Shown: positions 1 through 11,399, numbered from the stretch's first letter. The stretch is DNA of 64,000 nucleotides from Nitrosovibrio sp. Nv4 (GCF_900215485.1 NZ_OCMZ01000001.1:186001-250000); one strand, 5' to 3'. Notes: a model not told the origin generated them from the sequence alone. Numbers and translations are program-made.

Positions 1-531
1 GCCATAGGTTATGTCGGCACCATAAGCAGACTGCTTCTCGCCGTGGTCCATCTGTGAAAGAATAACCCCTACGCTGATACCGAGGAATTGATAAATACGC
101 CCCATCCACTCCGCATCCCGTTTTGCCAGATAATCATTCACGGTAACGAGGTGAACTCCCTTGCCGACTAGCGCGTTGAGATATGCGGGCAACGTCGCCA
201 TCAACGTTTTGCCTTCGCCAGTTCGCATTTCAGCAATCTTGCCGCTGTGCAGCACCATGCCGCCGATCATTTGCACATCGAAATGACGCATGCCAAGCAC
301 GCGCCTGGCGGCTTCGCGTACTACGGCAAACGCCTCGGGCAGCAATGCATCGAGGGTAGCTCCATCAGCAATACGTTGTTTGAACTCTTCGGTTTTGGCG
401 CGTAGATCGGCGTCGGTAAGCGGCGTAATCTTCGCCTCTAGCGCGTTGATGGTTGCGACAGCCTGGAAATACTGTTTGATCAGCCTATCGTTACGGCTTC
501 CGAAGACTTTCTTGAGCAGATTGTTCAGCAT
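1..531 (-). CDS. secA: Protein translocase ATPase SecA, N-terminal part (truncated by window edge)
   Basis: The frame is open from an ATG at 531 down to base 1, giving 177 residues with no stop, so the gene continues outside the window. The start [20 protein letters not shown] is the typical SecA N-terminus. About residue 105 carries the DEAD-motor Walker A (MRTGEGKT), followed by the conserved [17 protein letters not shown] region. SecA is the cytoplasmic ATPase that drives preproteins through SecYEG. It lies downstream of the M23 peptidase gene on the same strand, but a strong terminator (564-598) separates them, so it is probably transcribed from its own promoter. Only nucleotide-binding domain 1 is visible. 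Confidence 0.97.
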   Translation of the reverse strand, partial: MLNNLLKKVFGSRNDRLIKQYFQAVATINALEAKITPLTDADLRAKTEEFKQRIADGATLDALLPEAFAVVREAARRVLGMRHFDVQMIGGMVLHSGKIAEMRTGEGKTLMATLPAYLNALVGKGVHLVTVNDYLAKRDAEWMGRIYQFLGISVGVILSQMDHGEKQSAYGADITYG

Positions 532-563
532 GAAATCCCGACAATTCTATTAAGCGACCGTCC

Positions 564-598
564 AAAAAATAAGGGGTGAGGTTTTTCGCCTCACCCCT
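564..598 (-). terminator. Rho-independent terminator of the M23 peptidase gene
   Basis: A perfect 10-bp stem (572-581 with 589-598, AGGGGTGAGG/CCTCACCCCT) closes a 7-nt loop. Read on the minus strand it is followed at once by TATTTTTT (570-564). It starts 21 nt after the peptidase stop and before secA. Stem, GC content and U-tract fit an intrinsic terminator for minus-strand transcription. Confidence 0.92.
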
Positions 599-618
599 CC
601 GCAGTGTATTAATCCGGC

Positions 619-1536
619 TCAACCGGGCATCTTCAGGAACCGGGATGGATTTTGCGGCGAGCCCCTGTGCCTCACTTCGAAATGCAAATGCGGGCCGGTA
701 GAACGGCCAGTACTGCCCACTTCCGCAATCTTCTGTCCCCGCACCACCACCTGGCCCAGTTTAACCAGGCGCTTGGAAGCATGAGCATAGCGGCTGACGA
801 AATCATTGCCATGGTCTACATCAATCATATTACCATATTCGGGATGGAAATCGGAATACACTACCACTCCTCCCGCTGCGGCCACAATTGGCGTTCCTGT
901 TGAGGCGGTAAAATCGACTCCTTCGTGGAAAACGCGCTTTCCAGAAAAAGGATCGATGCGCACGCCGAAACCGGAGGAGTACCACTTTGTATTAACGGGC
1001 ATCACGGACGGGAGCATTTTTTTCTTGAGCCTGTCCTGCATCAACAACGAATCCAATGCGCCGAGCTTGTCGGTACGATCATCCAGCATGATCGACAACT
1101 CCTGGATTTTATTGTTAAACTCCACAAACGACATATCCTGGGACGGCAGAGTGGCCACCGTTCCTCCCTGGCCCGGATTTTGATTGAATAGAAATTCCTG
1201 GGGTTTGATACCGGATAACTCTGCCAGACGGGCGCCGACCGAGTCGAGGCGCAGCAGTTGCGCCTGCATCTGACCCATTCTGACAGCCATGGCATTAAGG
1301 CTATCGCGCAAATACGACTGTGATTTTTCATGCTCTTCCTGCTGTACGCTTAAAATCAACGACCGCAGGGAGGGACTGTCAATCTTGTCCGCATAGCGCA
1401 GGGAAAGATAATTCAGTCCCATCGCCATTAACATGGAAGCTAAAAAGAATCCGACCGCCAGAAGCACAAGATGCGTGCCGGTTAAAGTCAGGGTTTTCGC
1501 TTTTGGCAACTTGTTGGAAATTAGAATAATATTCAT
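619..1536 (-). CDS. M23 (LytM) family peptidoglycan endopeptidase, membrane anchored
   Basis: 305 aa. A transmembrane segment lies at about residues 21-45. An Ala/Leu/Gln-rich, probably coiled-coil stretch (about 55-110) follows, and then a C-terminal LytM domain with Zn-binding motifs HEGVDF (near residue 205) and HLHFE (near 283). The family cuts peptide crosslinks in murein; many members act in cell separation or growth. The start ATG at 1536 has AAGGGA upstream. It is divergent from the DUF721 gene with only 26 bp between them, so promoters must overlap coding sequence. Its position next to secA and the dcw cluster is common in betaproteobacteria. Whether it is an active enzyme or an amidase activator (EnvC/NlpD-like) cannot be settled, but both zinc motifs look intact. 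Confidence 0.9.
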   Translation of the reverse strand: MNIILISNKLPKAKTLTLTGTHLVLLAVGFFLASMLMAMGLNYLSLRYADKIDSPSLRSLILSVQQEEHEKSQSYLRDSLNAMAVRMGQMQAQLLRLDSVGARLAELSGIKPQEFLFNQNPGQGGTVATLPSQDMSFVEFNNKIQELSIMLDDRTDKLGALDSLLMQDRLKKKMLPSVMPVNTKWYSSGFGVRIDPFSGKRVFHEGVDFTASTGTPIVAAAGGVVVYSDFHPEYGNMIDVDHGNDFVSRYAHASKRLVKLGQVVVRGQKIAEVGSTGRSTGPHLHFEVRHRGSPQNPSRFLKMPG

Positions 1537-1562
1537 CTCATTCCCTTAATTATCGTTCAGCC

Positions 1563-2051
1563 ATGACCCCCATGACCGCGCGCAAGATCAATTTCTACCT
1601 TGAAGCTCTGAGGCTGGCGCCGGAGCATCAACGCTTATTCAGTTATATGGAAGAGTTAGTTGCAATGCAACAGGTATTCACGAGAATCGTCCCGCCTCAA
1701 CTCGCTCAACATTGCGCTTTAGGCGCATTTTCGGAGGGAAACCTGACAATCTGCGCAAATAATGGTGCAATTGCAGCAAAACTAAGACAAACACTGCCTT
1801 CATTATTATTAAAATTTCAGGCGATGGGCTCAGAGGTTACTGCAATTCGAATTACTGTGCAAGCGAATTACCGTAATTTTCCCGGGAGTGAGCTATCCAA
1901 AAAAAAACCGCGAATAGGCAAAGTTGGCGTAGAAAGTCTGAATGGCCTGGCCGCGGAATTACCCCGATCGCCTTTAAAAACTGCTATCGAATCGCTGCTG
2001 AAAAAAACAGAAAATGGCAGCATTCCAAAAGAACCGCCACGATCCAGGTAA
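1563..2051 (+). CDS. DUF721 (DciA-like) family protein
   Basis: 162 aa cytoplasmic protein, with no signal or membrane segment. The central part (about residues 38-110) shows the DUF721 pattern: a basic/hydrophobic N-terminal helix, then strands such as GNLTICANNGAIAAKLRQ and ITVQANYR. DUF721 includes DciA, which helps load the replicative helicase in bacteria lacking DnaC, and shorter uncharacterised forms next to secA/lpxC. The C-terminal 50 residues are basic and low in conservation. The start could be 1563 or 1572 (a second ATG, residue 4). It is the only plus-strand gene in the first 20 kb and is convergent with ftsZ. The DciA role is inferred from the family. Confidence 0.72.
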   Translation: MTPMTARKINFYLEALRLAPEHQRLFSYMEELVAMQQVFTRIVPPQLAQHCALGAFSEGNLTICANNGAIAAKLRQTLPSLLLKFQAMGSEVTAIRITVQANYRNFPGSELSKKKPRIGKVGVESLNGLAAELPRSPLKTAIESLLKKTENGSIPKEPPRSR

Positions 2052-2318
2052 TCCATGAATGCATATAGGACACAGGGCAGGTGTAGCAATAGCCAATGAG
2101 TTGGAGAGCGAACCGGCGGGCAGGCAGAATGGCAAGGCGTGAAATTTCCGGTTTGCGCGAGGAAACGGCGGGCACGCCTGCCGCCGAACGCTGATGATAG
2201 CCGCTGTCTCCGTTCCTTGATTCAGGACAAACGCCGCTAAGCCAGCCGCTGAATATCAGGCCTTACCTCCGAAGAATCGTCCTCACGAGGCTTCAATTGA
2301 TCTATTCATGACGGATGC

Positions 2319-3479
2319 TTAATCCGCTTGTTTTCTCAGGAATGCCGGAATATCCAGCACATCCACTCCTGATTGTTTCATGGCCTCGACGGTCGCATCC
2401 CGCCGTCTGTTCGTGCGGATCGCTGCAGGAGCATCCAGATCCTTCCAGTTAATCCCATCCGTCATATTATCAGTCCCGTTGCGGGTGTGGATAACACTTA
2501 GCGGTTTGGGCTGCATGCGGTTAACGACACCGCCAAGTCCCGTTGCAACCATGGTAACACGCAGGTTTTCCTCCATGTCTTCGTCGATCACCGTGCCGAC
2601 TATCACCGTCGCGTCTTCGGCGGTAAAATCCTTGATGGTACTCATCACTTCGTGTACTTCACGCATCTTCATGGCTGAACTGGCGGTAATGTTGACCAGT
2701 ATTCCTCGCGCGCCGGAGAGATTCACATCCTCCAGCAGCGGGCTTGCGACCGCCTGCTCCGCCGCCGCGCGCGCGCGGTCCGCACCGGACGCAAATGCGG
2801 AACCCATCATTGCCATACCCATTTCCGACATCACTGTTTTTACATCGGCAAAATCTACGTTGACAAGGCCTGGGCAGTTAATTACTTCTGCAATGCCCGC
2901 AACCGCACCGTATAACACGTTGTTGGCGGCCTTGAATGCATCCAGCATGCTGATGTCTTCACCCAGGACCATCATCAGTTTGTCGTTGGGAATCACGATC
3001 AACGAATCGACGTATTGCGACAGCGCTTCCATTCCCGCCTGAGCCGCCTTAAGGCGCCTGCCTTCAAAAGAAAAGGGCTTGGTAACGACCGCGACGGTAA
3101 GAATGCCCATTTCCTTGGCTACCTGCGCTACCACCGGCGCGGCGCCCGTTCCGGTGCCGCCGCCCATTCCCGCGGTGATAAACAACATATCTGCGCCTTC
3201 GATCATTTCGGCAATTCGGTCCCGATCTTCCAGTGCCGCGTTGCGTCCGACTTCAGGATCCGCACCTGCACCCAATCCCTTGGTGATGGCCGAGCCCATT
3301 TGCAGCAGAGTACGTGCCTGATTGCGCTTCAAGGCCTGTGCATCGGTGTTGGCGCAAATGAATTCAACACCTTGCACCCCGTTCAGGATCATGTGATCCA
3401 CGGCATTACCCCCGCAACCACCCACGCCAATGACTTTGATAACGGCTTCCTGTGTTTGTGTGTCCATGATTTCGAACAT
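2319..3479 (-). CDS. ftsZ: Cell division protein FtsZ
   Basis: 386 aa tubulin-like GTPase that forms the cytokinetic Z ring. Visible are the nucleotide-binding [11 protein letters not shown] (about 17-27), the tubulin signature GGGTGTG (about 107-113), the T7 loop NVDFADVK, and the conserved C-terminal peptide [12 protein letters not shown] that binds FtsA and ZipA. The start at 3479 is fixed by AAGGAG seven bases upstream. It is the last gene of the dcw cluster, 134 nt after ftsA. In many betaproteobacteria lpxC follows; here 267 nt with no gene follow, then the convergent DUF721 gene. Confidence 0.98.
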   Translation of the reverse strand: MFEIMDTQTQEAVIKVIGVGGCGGNAVDHMILNGVQGVEFICANTDAQALKRNQARTLLQMGSAITKGLGAGADPEVGRNAALEDRDRIAEMIEGADMLFITAGMGGGTGTGAAPVVAQVAKEMGILTVAVVTKPFSFEGRRLKAAQAGMEALSQYVDSLIVIPNDKLMMVLGEDISMLDAFKAANNVLYGAVAGIAEVINCPGLVNVDFADVKTVMSEMGMAMMGSAFASGADRARAAAEQAVASPLLEDVNLSGARGILVNITASSAMKMREVHEVMSTIKDFTAEDATVIVGTVIDEDMEENLRVTMVATGLGGVVNRMQPKPLSVIHTRNGTDNMTDGINWKDLDAPAAIRTNRRRDATVEAMKQSGVDVLDIPAFLRKQAD

Positions 3480-3613
3480 AGCGCTTCTCCTTAATGAATT
3501 GAAACAACCAAGCAGTTATTCTGTTACGACCTTCCGCTTCTGAACGTTGCCGCCATCTCGCACATTGTCGAAAAGCAGCATTCTGTCACTCCCGGAACAC
3601 TTGAAAATCAAGC

Positions 3614-4852
3614 TCAAAAATTGACCTGAAACCAGCTTTTCATCCTTTCCAAAATCCGCTTGAACGAATTTCCCTGCAACCTGGTGTGTTGTTGCCGTTG
3701 AAGCTGCTGCATGCCGGCCAGAATCAAACCGACGCCCGTAGCGCATCGCGGCGAGACCACAACTTCTTCCAGGCTGCCGCGATAGTGCGGGAGACCCAGC
3801 CTCACCGGCATGTGGAATATCTCTTCGCCCAGTTCCACCATCCCTTGCAGGGAGCTGCTGCCGCCGGTAATGACGATGCCGGACGACAGCAATTCCTCGA
3901 AACCGCTGCGGCGCAGTTCAGCCTGCACCAGGGAGTAAAGCTCCTCCACTCTGGGTTCGATTACCTCTGCCAGCGTCTGTCTTGAAAGCTGCCGTGTTCC
4001 GCGGTCGCCCACGCCGGCCACTTCCACCATTTCGTGCGGGTCGGCCATACCGCGCAGCGCGCAACCGTAGCGGCATTTTATGTCTTCGGCATCCTTGGTA
4101 GGGGTACGAAGCGCCATGGCGATATCGTTGGTAATCTGGTCCCCAGCTATCGGAATGACGGCAGTGTGCCGGATAGCGCCATGAGTGAATACCGCGATGT
4201 CGGTCGTGCCTCCGCCGATATCCACCAGGCAAACTCCCAGATCTTTTTCGTCATCCGACAACACTGCCATTGCCGAAGCCAGCGGTTGCAGCACCAGGTC
4301 GCGTACTTCGAGCCCGCAGCGGCGCACGCACTTCATGATATTCTGCGCCGCGGATACGGCGCCTGTAACGATGTGCACTTTGACTTCAAGCCGTATGCCG
4401 CTCATGCCGATGGGCTCGCGCACATCCTCCTGTCCGTCGATGATGAATTCCTGGTTGAGGACATGAAGAACCTGTTGATCGTTCAGAATGTTCACCGCCT
4501 TGGCGGTTTCCATCACTCGCTCCACATCCAGCCGGGACACTTCCTTATCCTTGATCGCAACCATTCCGTGCGAATTGAAACTCTTGATATGGCTACCGGC
4601 AATACCGGTATAAACCTCGCGAATCTTGCAGTCAGCCATCAACTCCGCTTCTTCCAGCGCGCGCTGAATGGCGCTGACCGTTGTCTCGATATTGACGACC
4701 ACGCCCTTCTTCAGACCGCGCGAAGGGTTGCTGCCCATCCCGATCACCTCATATCCACCCTCGGGCTTTACCTCCGCCACAATGGCAACAATTTTTGATG
4801 TGCCGATATCGAGGCCCACGATCAGATTTTTGGTTTCACTACTTCTATTCAT
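3614..4852 (-). CDS. ftsA: Cell division protein FtsA
   Basis: 412 aa actin-like ATPase that tethers FtsZ to the inner membrane. Visible are the phosphate-1 motif GLDIGTSKI (about 14-22), the phosphate-2 motif DIGGGTTDIAVF (about 211-222), and a C-terminal amphipathic membrane-targeting helix (SFKRILERMKSWFQ) after a short linker. Its length matches E. coli FtsA (420 aa). The ATG at 4852 follows AAGGGTAG. It lies 74 nt after ftsQ and 134 nt before ftsZ, the usual Q-A-Z order. Confidence 0.97.
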   Translation of the reverse strand: MNRSSETKNLIVGLDIGTSKIVAIVAEVKPEGGYEVIGMGSNPSRGLKKGVVVNIETTVSAIQRALEEAELMADCKIREVYTGIAGSHIKSFNSHGMVAIKDKEVSRLDVERVMETAKAVNILNDQQVLHVLNQEFIIDGQEDVREPIGMSGIRLEVKVHIVTGAVSAAQNIMKCVRRCGLEVRDLVLQPLASAMAVLSDDEKDLGVCLVDIGGGTTDIAVFTHGAIRHTAVIPIAGDQITNDIAMALRTPTKDAEDIKCRYGCALRGMADPHEMVEVAGVGDRGTRQLSRQTLAEVIEPRVEELYSLVQAELRRSGFEELLSSGIVITGGSSSLQGMVELGEEIFHMPVRLGLPHYRGSLEEVVVSPRCATGVGLILAGMQQLQRQQHTRLQGNSFKRILERMKSWFQVNF

Positions 4853-4926
4853 CTACCCTTACCAGTCCTTGATCCCACGATATTTTTTTAAAACCCATCC
4901 TGTTCTGCTTGCCCGCATCGCATCGT

Positions 4927-5628
4927 TTATCGCGCAGCGAAACCGTCGGGATAACGCAAATCCACATAACTCAGTCGCTGATTCAATTGCGCAACACTTC
5001 GCTCATGCACCAGTACATAGCGCGCCAGCCGCGGCTCCATCTGTTCGCGTCCGAGTTCCAGCACGGCCCCGTTTTCCAGGCGGATTCGCCAGGCGCCACG
5101 TGGGGAAAGGCTTATCTGCTCGATGTTCTGTTGCAGCCGACGCAGCAATTTGCTGAACGCGGCATACTGCCTGACCATTTCACCTGAATTTTCCATCGGA
5201 CCTTCAAATACCGGCAATTTCTCGTTGGAGGCAGCATTGAAAATTTCGCCGCGGGTGCCCACGAGCGCGTCACTGCCCCAGCGTGCCCGGGCCACATGTT
5301 CCTCAAGCGTAACGTCCAGCCCCTTCGGCCACGTACGCCGCACGCTGGCCGCGCGCACCCAGGGCAGCTTGCTGAATGCTTTACGGGTCGCTTCCAGATC
5401 AACTGTAAGAAAATTTCCCATTATTTCGCTGCGCACTACGTTATCGATCTGTTCGCGCGTCACATGCCTCAGTCGGCCACCATCACCGCTACCGCGGACA
5501 GTCATTTCCTGTAGCGGAAAAACCGGCAGATTAATCGCCCACTGGCTGATGAGGCACCCGGCTATCAACACAGCCACCACAAACAGCCAGCTCGACAGGA
5601 AGTCCAGCGTCTGGTGGTTATCCCACAT
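4927..5628 (-). CDS. ftsQ: Cell division protein FtsQ
   Basis: About 233 aa bitopic inner-membrane protein of the divisome FtsQLB subcomplex. One transmembrane segment (about 8-32) precedes a periplasmic POTRA domain (LQEMTVRG...[14 protein letters not shown]) and the FtsQ beta domain. I chose the ATG at 5628 (MWDNHQTL). The frame extends to a TTG at 5664, which would add 12 residues and lengthen the overlap with ddl from 11 to 47 nt. The ddl overlap points to translational coupling. Confidence 0.94.
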   Translation of the reverse strand: MWDNHQTLDFLSSWLFVVAVLIAGCLISQWAINLPVFPLQEMTVRGSGDGGRLRHVTREQIDNVVRSEIMGNFLTVDLEATRKAFSKLPWVRAASVRRTWPKGLDVTLEEHVARARWGSDALVGTRGEIFNAASNEKLPVFEGPMENSGEMVRQYAAFSKLLRRLQQNIEQISLSPRGAWRIRLENGAVLELGREQMEPRLARYVLVHERSVAQLNQRLSYVDLRYPDGFAAR

Positions 5629-6547
5629 GGGCCAGTTCCAGAATACGCAATACCAGATCGTCAAATGATATTCCGGCGGCGCTTGCCGCCATTGGTACGA
5701 GACTGTGGCTGGTCATGCCTGGTGACGTGTTGGTCTCAAGAAAATAGGGCTTGCCGGATTTATCCAGTATCGCGTCCACTCTTCCCCATCCCTCACAACC
5801 CAAAACTTTATGCGCCTGCAATGCTTGCGCCTGTATCGGGTGCTCTTGCGCTGGGGACAGGCCACTTGGGCAGAAATAGCGCGTGTTGTCGGAAACATAT
5901 TTAGCTTCGTAGTCGTACAAACCGCTCTCGGTCTGAATCCGCACCAAAGGCAGCGTCGTTTCGCCGAGGATGGCGACGGTAACCTCCGTTCCCTCGATAT
6001 ATTGCTCCGCCAGCACCATTGCGTCGTGTCGGGCGGCCAACCGCCACGCTGCAGGCAATTCCCTTGCATTGGTTATCTTACTCAAACCGATGGTCGACCC
6101 TTCTCGCGACGGCTTGACAATCAGTGGCAGGCCCAACTCTTCCGCCACTCCGTCAAAATCGCTCTGCTCATCGAGCAGAATCGAGCGTGGTGTATTGATT
6201 CCTGTCGCCTGCCACAGCAATTTTGTTCGCCATTTATCCATTGCCAACGCGCTTGCCAATACGCCGCTGCCCGTATAAGGCAATTCCATCAGTTCCAGTG
6301 CCCCTTGCACTGTGCCGTCTTCCCCGTAGCGCCCATGCAGGGCAATATGAGCCCGGTTGAATCCCTGCTGCAGCAACGCCTCCATGGGTTGTTCGGATGG
6401 ATCAAATGGATGGGCGTCAACGCCTCCCCGCCGTAGCGCATCAAGCACCGCTTTGCCGCTTTTGAGCGAAATCTCACGCTCGGCGGAGCGTCCCCCCAGG
6501 AGAACTGCGACTTTGCCAAAATCGTGATTTCTCAAAATATTGATCAT
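5618..6547 (-). CDS. ddl: D-alanine--D-alanine ligase
   Basis: 309 aa ATP-grasp ligase making D-Ala-D-Ala for the murein pentapeptide. The N-terminal motif [14 protein letters not shown], the ATP-grasp core [18 protein letters not shown] and the metal/D-Ala2 site [17 protein letters not shown] are intact. Length is as in DdlB (about 306 aa). The start ATG overlaps the murB stop as ATGA (6547-6544), indicating coupling; the 3' end overlaps ftsQ. Confidence 0.97.
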   Translation of the reverse strand: MINILRNHDFGKVAVLLGGRSAEREISLKSGKAVLDALRRGGVDAHPFDPSEQPMEALLQQGFNRAHIALHGRYGEDGTVQGALELMELPYTGSGVLASALAMDKWRTKLLWQATGINTPRSILLDEQSDFDGVAEELGLPLIVKPSREGSTIGLSKITNARELPAAWRLAARHDAMVLAEQYIEGTEVTVAILGETTLPLVRIQTESGLYDYEAKYVSDNTRYFCPSGLSPAQEHPIQAQALQAHKVLGCEGWGRVDAILDKSGKPYFLETNTSPGMTSHSLVPMAASAAGISFDDLVLRILELAHVG

Positions 6548-7539
6548 CCCTGGCCCGGTTCCCGGGCGACGCCGATAATTCGCACTTCCGGCTGCAATTC
6601 AACTCCGGTTTGTTCTTTCACTGTTTTACGCACCGCCATGATCACCGCTTCGATGTCTGCAGCGGTGGCGGCGCCGATATTGACGATAAAATTTGCATGC
6701 TTGGGCGAAACCATTGCGCCGCCAATCCGCAAACCCTTCAGCCCGCACGACTCGATCAGCCGTGCTGCCCAATCTCCCGGCGGATTGCGGAACACGGAGC
6801 CGGCATTGGGCAGGTTCAAAGGCTGGCTGTTGATACGGCGAGCAAGCAGATCCTTGATCTTTTGACGCGACTCCGCTTCGTCGCCGCTCTTCAACTTGAA
6901 ATACCCGCCTACAAACCATTCCTCATTCGGGAAATTTCCGGTTTTCTTCTCCTCGGCACGGGCACGCGCCTCGGCCTTCAATTTCACATGCCGATAGCCA
7001 ATCTCGTAATCGCCGATCCCACGTTCACGTAGTTTCCCTGCACGGTCGAGTGTTTGCACTCGCTCGGCAATTTCCCAGGTTTCAGCACCGTAGCAACCTG
7101 CATTCATCGCCAGTGCCCCCCCCACTGTTCCAGGGATACCCGCTAAAAACTCGGCACCAGCCATACCGTGCATTGCGGCGAATCGCGCCACCTTCGCGCA
7201 AGCCACCCCGGCTCCAGCGTAGACCAGTGCGCCACCTTCACCTTTATCCTGTTGTGCCAGCAGCAGGTCGTTAAGCCGTGCATGCAATATCACCACCGTG
7301 CCGCGCACACCTCCGTCGCGCACCAGCAGATTACTGCCGAGCCCCACTACTTGCACCGGCTCATCCTCTGGCAAGCTGCGTAGAAATCCGGCAAGATCAG
7401 CCAAACCGGCCGGCAGATAGACACGCTCGGCCGCTCCGCCTGCGCGCCAGGATGTGTATTTTTGCATTGGCTGATTCACGTGCATTTCGCCCCGAAGGGA
7501 ATGCAGGCCATGGGTTAGCGCAATTTCCGACATATCCAT
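6544..7539 (-). CDS. murB: UDP-N-acetylenolpyruvoylglucosamine reductase
   Basis: FAD-dependent reductase of the second committed murein step (UDP-GlcNAc-enolpyruvate to UDP-MurNAc). FAD-binding features include [27 protein letters not shown] and [18 protein letters not shown]. The C-terminal [12 protein letters not shown] and the lack of a Tyr loop mark a type II (short, Gram-positive-like) MurB. A charged insertion [17 protein letters not shown] near residue 205 is unusual. I prefer the ATG at 7539 because AGGA lies 7 nt upstream; in-frame ATG at 7563 and TTG at 7572 are alternatives. The stop overlaps the ddl start. Confidence 0.95.
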   Translation of the reverse strand: MDMSEIALTHGLHSLRGEMHVNQPMQKYTSWRAGGAAERVYLPAGLADLAGFLRSLPEDEPVQVVGLGSNLLVRDGGVRGTVVILHARLNDLLLAQQDKGEGGALVYAGAGVACAKVARFAAMHGMAGAEFLAGIPGTVGGALAMNAGCYGAETWEIAERVQTLDRAGKLRERGIGDYEIGYRHVKLKAEARARAEEKKTGNFPNEEWFVGGYFKLKSGDEAESRQKIKDLLARRINSQPLNLPNAGSVFRNPPGDWAARLIESCGLKGLRIGGAMVSPKHANFIVNIGAATAADIEAVIMAVRKTVKEQTGVELQPEVRIIGVAREPGQG

Positions 7540-7619
7540 TTGTGAATCCTGTTGAACAACCATTCTCTGCAACGAAATCGGCAGTTTTTACTCTTCCTTC
7601 GATTGCAAGGCCTATATAC

Positions 7620-9035
7620 TCAACCTTCAATTCCTTTGGAAAGACTGGGCGCCACCCCGCCCACCGATCCCGCCCCCATTATCAGTACTACGTCATTGGC
7701 TTGCGCCACGCCATGGATGGCGGCGGGCAGCTCGTCCACAGCCTCGACAAAAATTGGCTCGATCTTGCCCAGCACTCTCAGCGCACGCGCAAGCGCCTTG
7801 CTGTCGGCAGCAATCAGAGGCGCTTCTCCCGCGGGATAAACCTCGGTCAATAGCAGCACATCCACGGTCGATAACACCTTGACAAAATCCTCGAACAAAT
7901 CGCGCGTACGTGTGTAGCGATGCGGCTGAAACGCAAGTACCAGCCTGCGTTCGGGAAATGCGCCGCGCGCCGCTGCGATAGTGGCCGCCATCTCCACCGG
8001 ATGATGGCCGTAGTCATCGATCAGCGTGAATTTTCCATCCCTGCCGCTTTCACTGGCCGCCAATTCGATTTCGCCATAGCGCTGAAAACGCCGATCAACA
8101 CCCCTGAAGCCGGCCAGTGCCCGAACTATTGCAGTATCCGGCAGACCCACTTCATTGCATACGGCGATCGCAGCGAGCGCATTTTGCACGTTATGCAATC
8201 CGGGCAGATTAAGCATGATTTTAAGCTTGCGAGTCTTGCCGTTAACGCCGACCAACGCGGTAAAATGCATTTGTCCTTCGTTGTGCCGAATATCGGCGGC
8301 ACGGACCTGAGCGGTATCCGATAAGCCGTACGTGGTGATGGGCTTGGTAATAGCCGGCATGATTTCGCGCACGCTTGCATCATCCACGCACAATACCGCC
8401 ATGCCGTAAAAAGGCAGGTGCTGCACAAAATCGACGAATGCCTGTTTGAGCTTGCTGAAATCGTGAGCGTAAGTCTCCATGTGATCGACGTCTATATTGG
8501 TCACCACCGCGAGCACGGGCTGCAAATAGAGAAACGAGGCGTCGGATTCGTCGGCCTCCACCACGATGAATTCGCCACGGCCCAGCTTGGCGTGAGAACC
8601 GGCCGCCTCCAATCTGCCGCCGATAACAAATGTCGGATCCATGTCCGCTTCGGCCAAAATGCTGGCGATCAGGCTGGTGGTCGTGGTCTTGCCATGGGTG
8701 CCCGCAATGGCGATTCCCTGGCGCAGCCGCAGCAGTTCCGCCAACATGATGGCGCGCGGGACGACGGGAACATTACCCTCCCGTGCCGCCATGACTTCCG
8801 GGTTGTCTGCCTGGATCGCCGTCGAGGTTACGACTGCGTCAGCCGATGCCACATGGCTTTTCGCATGCCCAACATGAATAGTCGCCCCCAGTTTCTTCAA
8901 ACGGCGGGTAATGACAGTACTGGACAAGTCCGAGCCACTAACCTCGTACCCGAGATTGAGCAGCACTTCCGCGATTCCGCTCATACCTGAACCGCCGATG
9001 CCGACAAAATGAACTCGTTTGACTTTATGTTTCAT
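7620..9035 (-). CDS. murC: UDP-N-acetylmuramate--L-alanine ligase
   Basis: 471 aa Mur ligase adding L-Ala to UDP-MurNAc. It shows the N-terminal UDP-binding glycine motif [17 protein letters not shown], the ATP loop [11 protein letters not shown] (about residue 110), EADESDASF, and the C-terminal DDYGHHPVE and FQPHRYTRT motifs. The ATG at 9035 ([10 protein letters not shown]) is preferred over an upstream in-frame TTG at 9050. Neither has a strong ribosome site. It lies between murG (53 nt) and murB. Confidence 0.97.
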   Translation of the reverse strand: MKHKVKRVHFVGIGGSGMSGIAEVLLNLGYEVSGSDLSSTVITRRLKKLGATIHVGHAKSHVASADAVVTSTAIQADNPEVMAAREGNVPVVPRAIMLAELLRLRQGIAIAGTHGKTTTTSLIASILAEADMDPTFVIGGRLEAAGSHAKLGRGEFIVVEADESDASFLYLQPVLAVVTNIDVDHMETYAHDFSKLKQAFVDFVQHLPFYGMAVLCVDDASVREIMPAITKPITTYGLSDTAQVRAADIRHNEGQMHFTALVGVNGKTRKLKIMLNLPGLHNVQNALAAIAVCNEVGLPDTAIVRALAGFRGVDRRFQRYGEIELAASESGRDGKFTLIDDYGHHPVEMAATIAAARGAFPERRLVLAFQPHRYTRTRDLFEDFVKVLSTVDVLLLTEVYPAGEAPLIAADSKALARALRVLGKIEPIFVEAVDELPAAIHGVAQANDVVLIMGAGSVGGVAPSLSKGIEG

Positions 9036-9088
9036 ATCTGCAATTTGCAAAATGTGAAGCGCAGCAGCACGATTGAAGAACGGCGACG

Positions 9089-10183
9089 TTATTCATCAGC
9101 GCTTCCATTTTTATGCTTTAGCATCGCCATGCACGCTTCCGCCACCAGTCTGGTCGCATCCGGTTTGGCCAGTTCGCGGGCTCGAATTGCCATTTCCGTC
9201 AGTTGTTCGCGACTGAGCCCCATCAGCAATCCCGCCAGGCGTTCCGGGGTCAGTTCGTTTTGCGGTAGCAATACTGCCGCATTCCTCTCACTTAGAAATT
9301 TAGCATTGCATGTCTGATGATCATCCACCGCATAGGGATAAGGCACCAGGATACTCGCCACACCAGCTGCGCTAAGCTCAGCAATCGTCAGCGCTCCGGC
9401 CCGGCAGATCACCAGATCGCAATCCGCGTACTGGGCAGCCATGTTGTCAATGAAGGTAACCAGCTCGCCTTTCACTTCCACCTCCGCATAATTTTTTCGC
9501 AGCGCCTCCAGGTGCTTTGTTCCGGCCTGGTGCGTCACTAACGGCCGCAGCTTTTCCGGAATCTGCTTCATTGCCTGCGGCACGATGGTATTCAGCGCCT
9601 GAGCGCCCAGGCTGCCGCCTACCACCAGCAACTTCAATGGTCCGGTCCGGATGGCGTATCTTTTTTCCGGCGCCTCCAGCAAGGTGATTTCACGACGTAC
9701 CGGATTACCGGAAAACACAACCCGTTTACCGTTTTTGATCGCTTCAGGAAAACCCAGTAAAACTTTGTCAGCGAGTTTCGCCAATGTCCTGTTGGCCAGA
9801 CCCGGAATCGAATTCTGCTCGTGTATCAGTAATGGCTTAGCCAGCAACGAGGCCATCATGCCGCCGGGGAAGGCCGGGTAACCGCCCATACCCAGCACCA
9901 CGTCGGGATGCACCCTGAGTATCACTTTCGCGCTTTGCCAGAATGCGAGTAACAGGCGCAGCGGTAACAATAGCCAGGTGCGAACGCTCTTCCCGCGCAA
10001 ACCGGAAAAACGGATAATCTCCAGGTCATGCCCTTGCCGGGGCGCAAGTGTTGTTTCCATTCCTCCCTCCGTTCCCAGCCACACCACGCGCCATCCCGCA
10101 GTCTTCATATACTCTGCGACCGCCAGCCCGGGAAATACATGCCCCCCAGTTCCGCCCGCCATAATAAGAATGGTATGGATCAA
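9089..10183 (-). CDS. murG: UDP-GlcNAc--undecaprenyl-PP-MurNAc-pentapeptide GlcNAc transferase
   Basis: 364 aa peripheral membrane GT28 enzyme converting lipid I to lipid II. Motifs are [15 protein letters not shown] (residues 10-24), [22 protein letters not shown], and the UDP-GlcNAc site [15 protein letters not shown] followed by PYAVDDHQ. The only workable start is TTG at 10183 ([11 protein letters not shown]). An ATG at 10191 is in another frame and stops after three codons. It lies directly between ftsW and murC. Confidence 0.97.
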   Translation of the reverse strand: MIHTILIMAGGTGGHVFPGLAVAEYMKTAGWRVVWLGTEGGMETTLAPRQGHDLEIIRFSGLRGKSVRTWLLLPLRLLLAFWQSAKVILRVHPDVVLGMGGYPAFPGGMMASLLAKPLLIHEQNSIPGLANRTLAKLADKVLLGFPEAIKNGKRVVFSGNPVRREITLLEAPEKRYAIRTGPLKLLVVGGSLGAQALNTIVPQAMKQIPEKLRPLVTHQAGTKHLEALRKNYAEVEVKGELVTFIDNMAAQYADCDLVICRAGALTIAELSAAGVASILVPYPYAVDDHQTCNAKFLSERNAAVLLPQNELTPERLAGLLMGLSREQLTEMAIRARELAKPDATRLVAEACMAMLKHKNGSADE

Positions 10184-10222
10184 GTTAACATCCCGGCTTG
10201 AGGTTCATATTTCCGTCAGCTT

Positions 10223-11386
10223 TCATGCTGCATAACCCTTCATCAGTTGCCGGTTCTCCCAATCCGCCCGCAACAGCACCGCCAGCGTGATACAGCTGGC
10301 AACAATACTGCTGCCACCGAAACTCATCAGCGGGAGCGTCAATCCTTTCGTCGGCAGCACCCCCATATTCACACCCATGTTGATAAAGGCCTGCACGCCC
10401 AGCCATACCCCGATACCTTGTGCCACCAAGGCGGGAAAATGCCGTTCCCGCATGGCCGCCTGACGGCCTATGATGAAGGCGCGTATCACCAGCCACGCAA
10501 AAAGCGCCACAACCGTTATGACCCCTGCGAAACCAAGTTCCTCTGCAATGACGGCAAGCAGAAAATCGGTATGCGCTTCGGGTAGGTAAAAAAGCTTTTC
10601 CACGCTGCCGCCCAGACCGACGCCCAGCCATTCACCTCGCCCGAACGCAATCAGGGCATGGCTCAACTGGTATCCTTTTCCATAGGGGTCTTCCCATGGA
10701 TCCATGAATCCGAGGAAACGCTGCATGCGGTAGGGTTCAATCCAGACCAGCGCCAATAGGCCGACCATCACAAAACCGATTAACCCGGTGAACAGTTTCA
10801 GGTTTATTCCTCCCAAAAACAGTATCGCCATTGCAATGGCAGTGATAACAACGAATGAACCGAAGTCCGGCTCAAGCAATAGCAGCACGCCCACAATCAG
10901 CATGACGACCAGCATGGGAAGAAAACCTTTACGAAAACTTCCCAGATAAGCTGCTTTACGGACCGTATAGTTGGCGACGTAAATCACCATGAACAATTTC
11001 ATGAACTCCGAGGGTTGAAAGTTTGCGACCCTCAACGATATCCAGCGTCGGCTGCCGTTGACTTCGTGGCCTATTCCGGGAATCAGCACCAGCGCCAGCA
11101 AACACACGCCAATTAAAAACAGGTGGAACGAGTACTTCTGCCACATCTGCATCGGTACCTGAAATGCAATCAAACCTGCCAGCAAACCCGCAATTAAATA
11201 GACACCGTGCCGAACAACAAAATAAGCTGCGTAACCGTTGGTGCTCCGCCCTGCCTCGGCAATCGAGATGGAAGCTGAATAAACCATCACCAGCCCCAGG
11301 CTCAACAACAGTATTGCGGACCAGATCAGGGACTGATCAAAATGGGGCAGCGCCTTCTGGTTTCCGATATCCTGCTGATAGATCAT
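10223..11386 (-). CDS. ftsW: Peptidoglycan glycosyltransferase FtsW (SEDS family)
   Basis: 387 aa polytopic protein with about ten membrane segments. It is the septal SEDS glycan polymerase that pairs with FtsI. It shows the SEDS signature region: [20 protein letters not shown], then [13 protein letters not shown] and [17 protein letters not shown] (the aspartate here is the presumed catalytic site), and [20 protein letters not shown] near the end. ATG at 11386; 13 nt after murD. Confidence 0.97.
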   Translation of the reverse strand: MIYQQDIGNQKALPHFDQSLIWSAILLLSLGLVMVYSASISIAEAGRSTNGYAAYFVVRHGVYLIAGLLAGLIAFQVPMQMWQKYSFHLFLIGVCLLALVLIPGIGHEVNGSRRWISLRVANFQPSEFMKLFMVIYVANYTVRKAAYLGSFRKGFLPMLVVMLIVGVLLLLEPDFGSFVVITAIAMAILFLGGINLKLFTGLIGFVMVGLLALVWIEPYRMQRFLGFMDPWEDPYGKGYQLSHALIAFGRGEWLGVGLGGSVEKLFYLPEAHTDFLLAVIAEELGFAGVITVVALFAWLVIRAFIIGRQAAMRERHFPALVAQGIGVWLGVQAFINMGVNMGVLPTKGLTLPLMSFGGSSIVASCITLAVLLRADWENRQLMKGYAA

Positions 11387-11399
11387 CAGTTAATAATGC

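Noticed and set aside
4034-4798. 254-codon plus-strand open frame opposite ftsA
   Set aside because: Shadow of ftsA; no start signal or family features.
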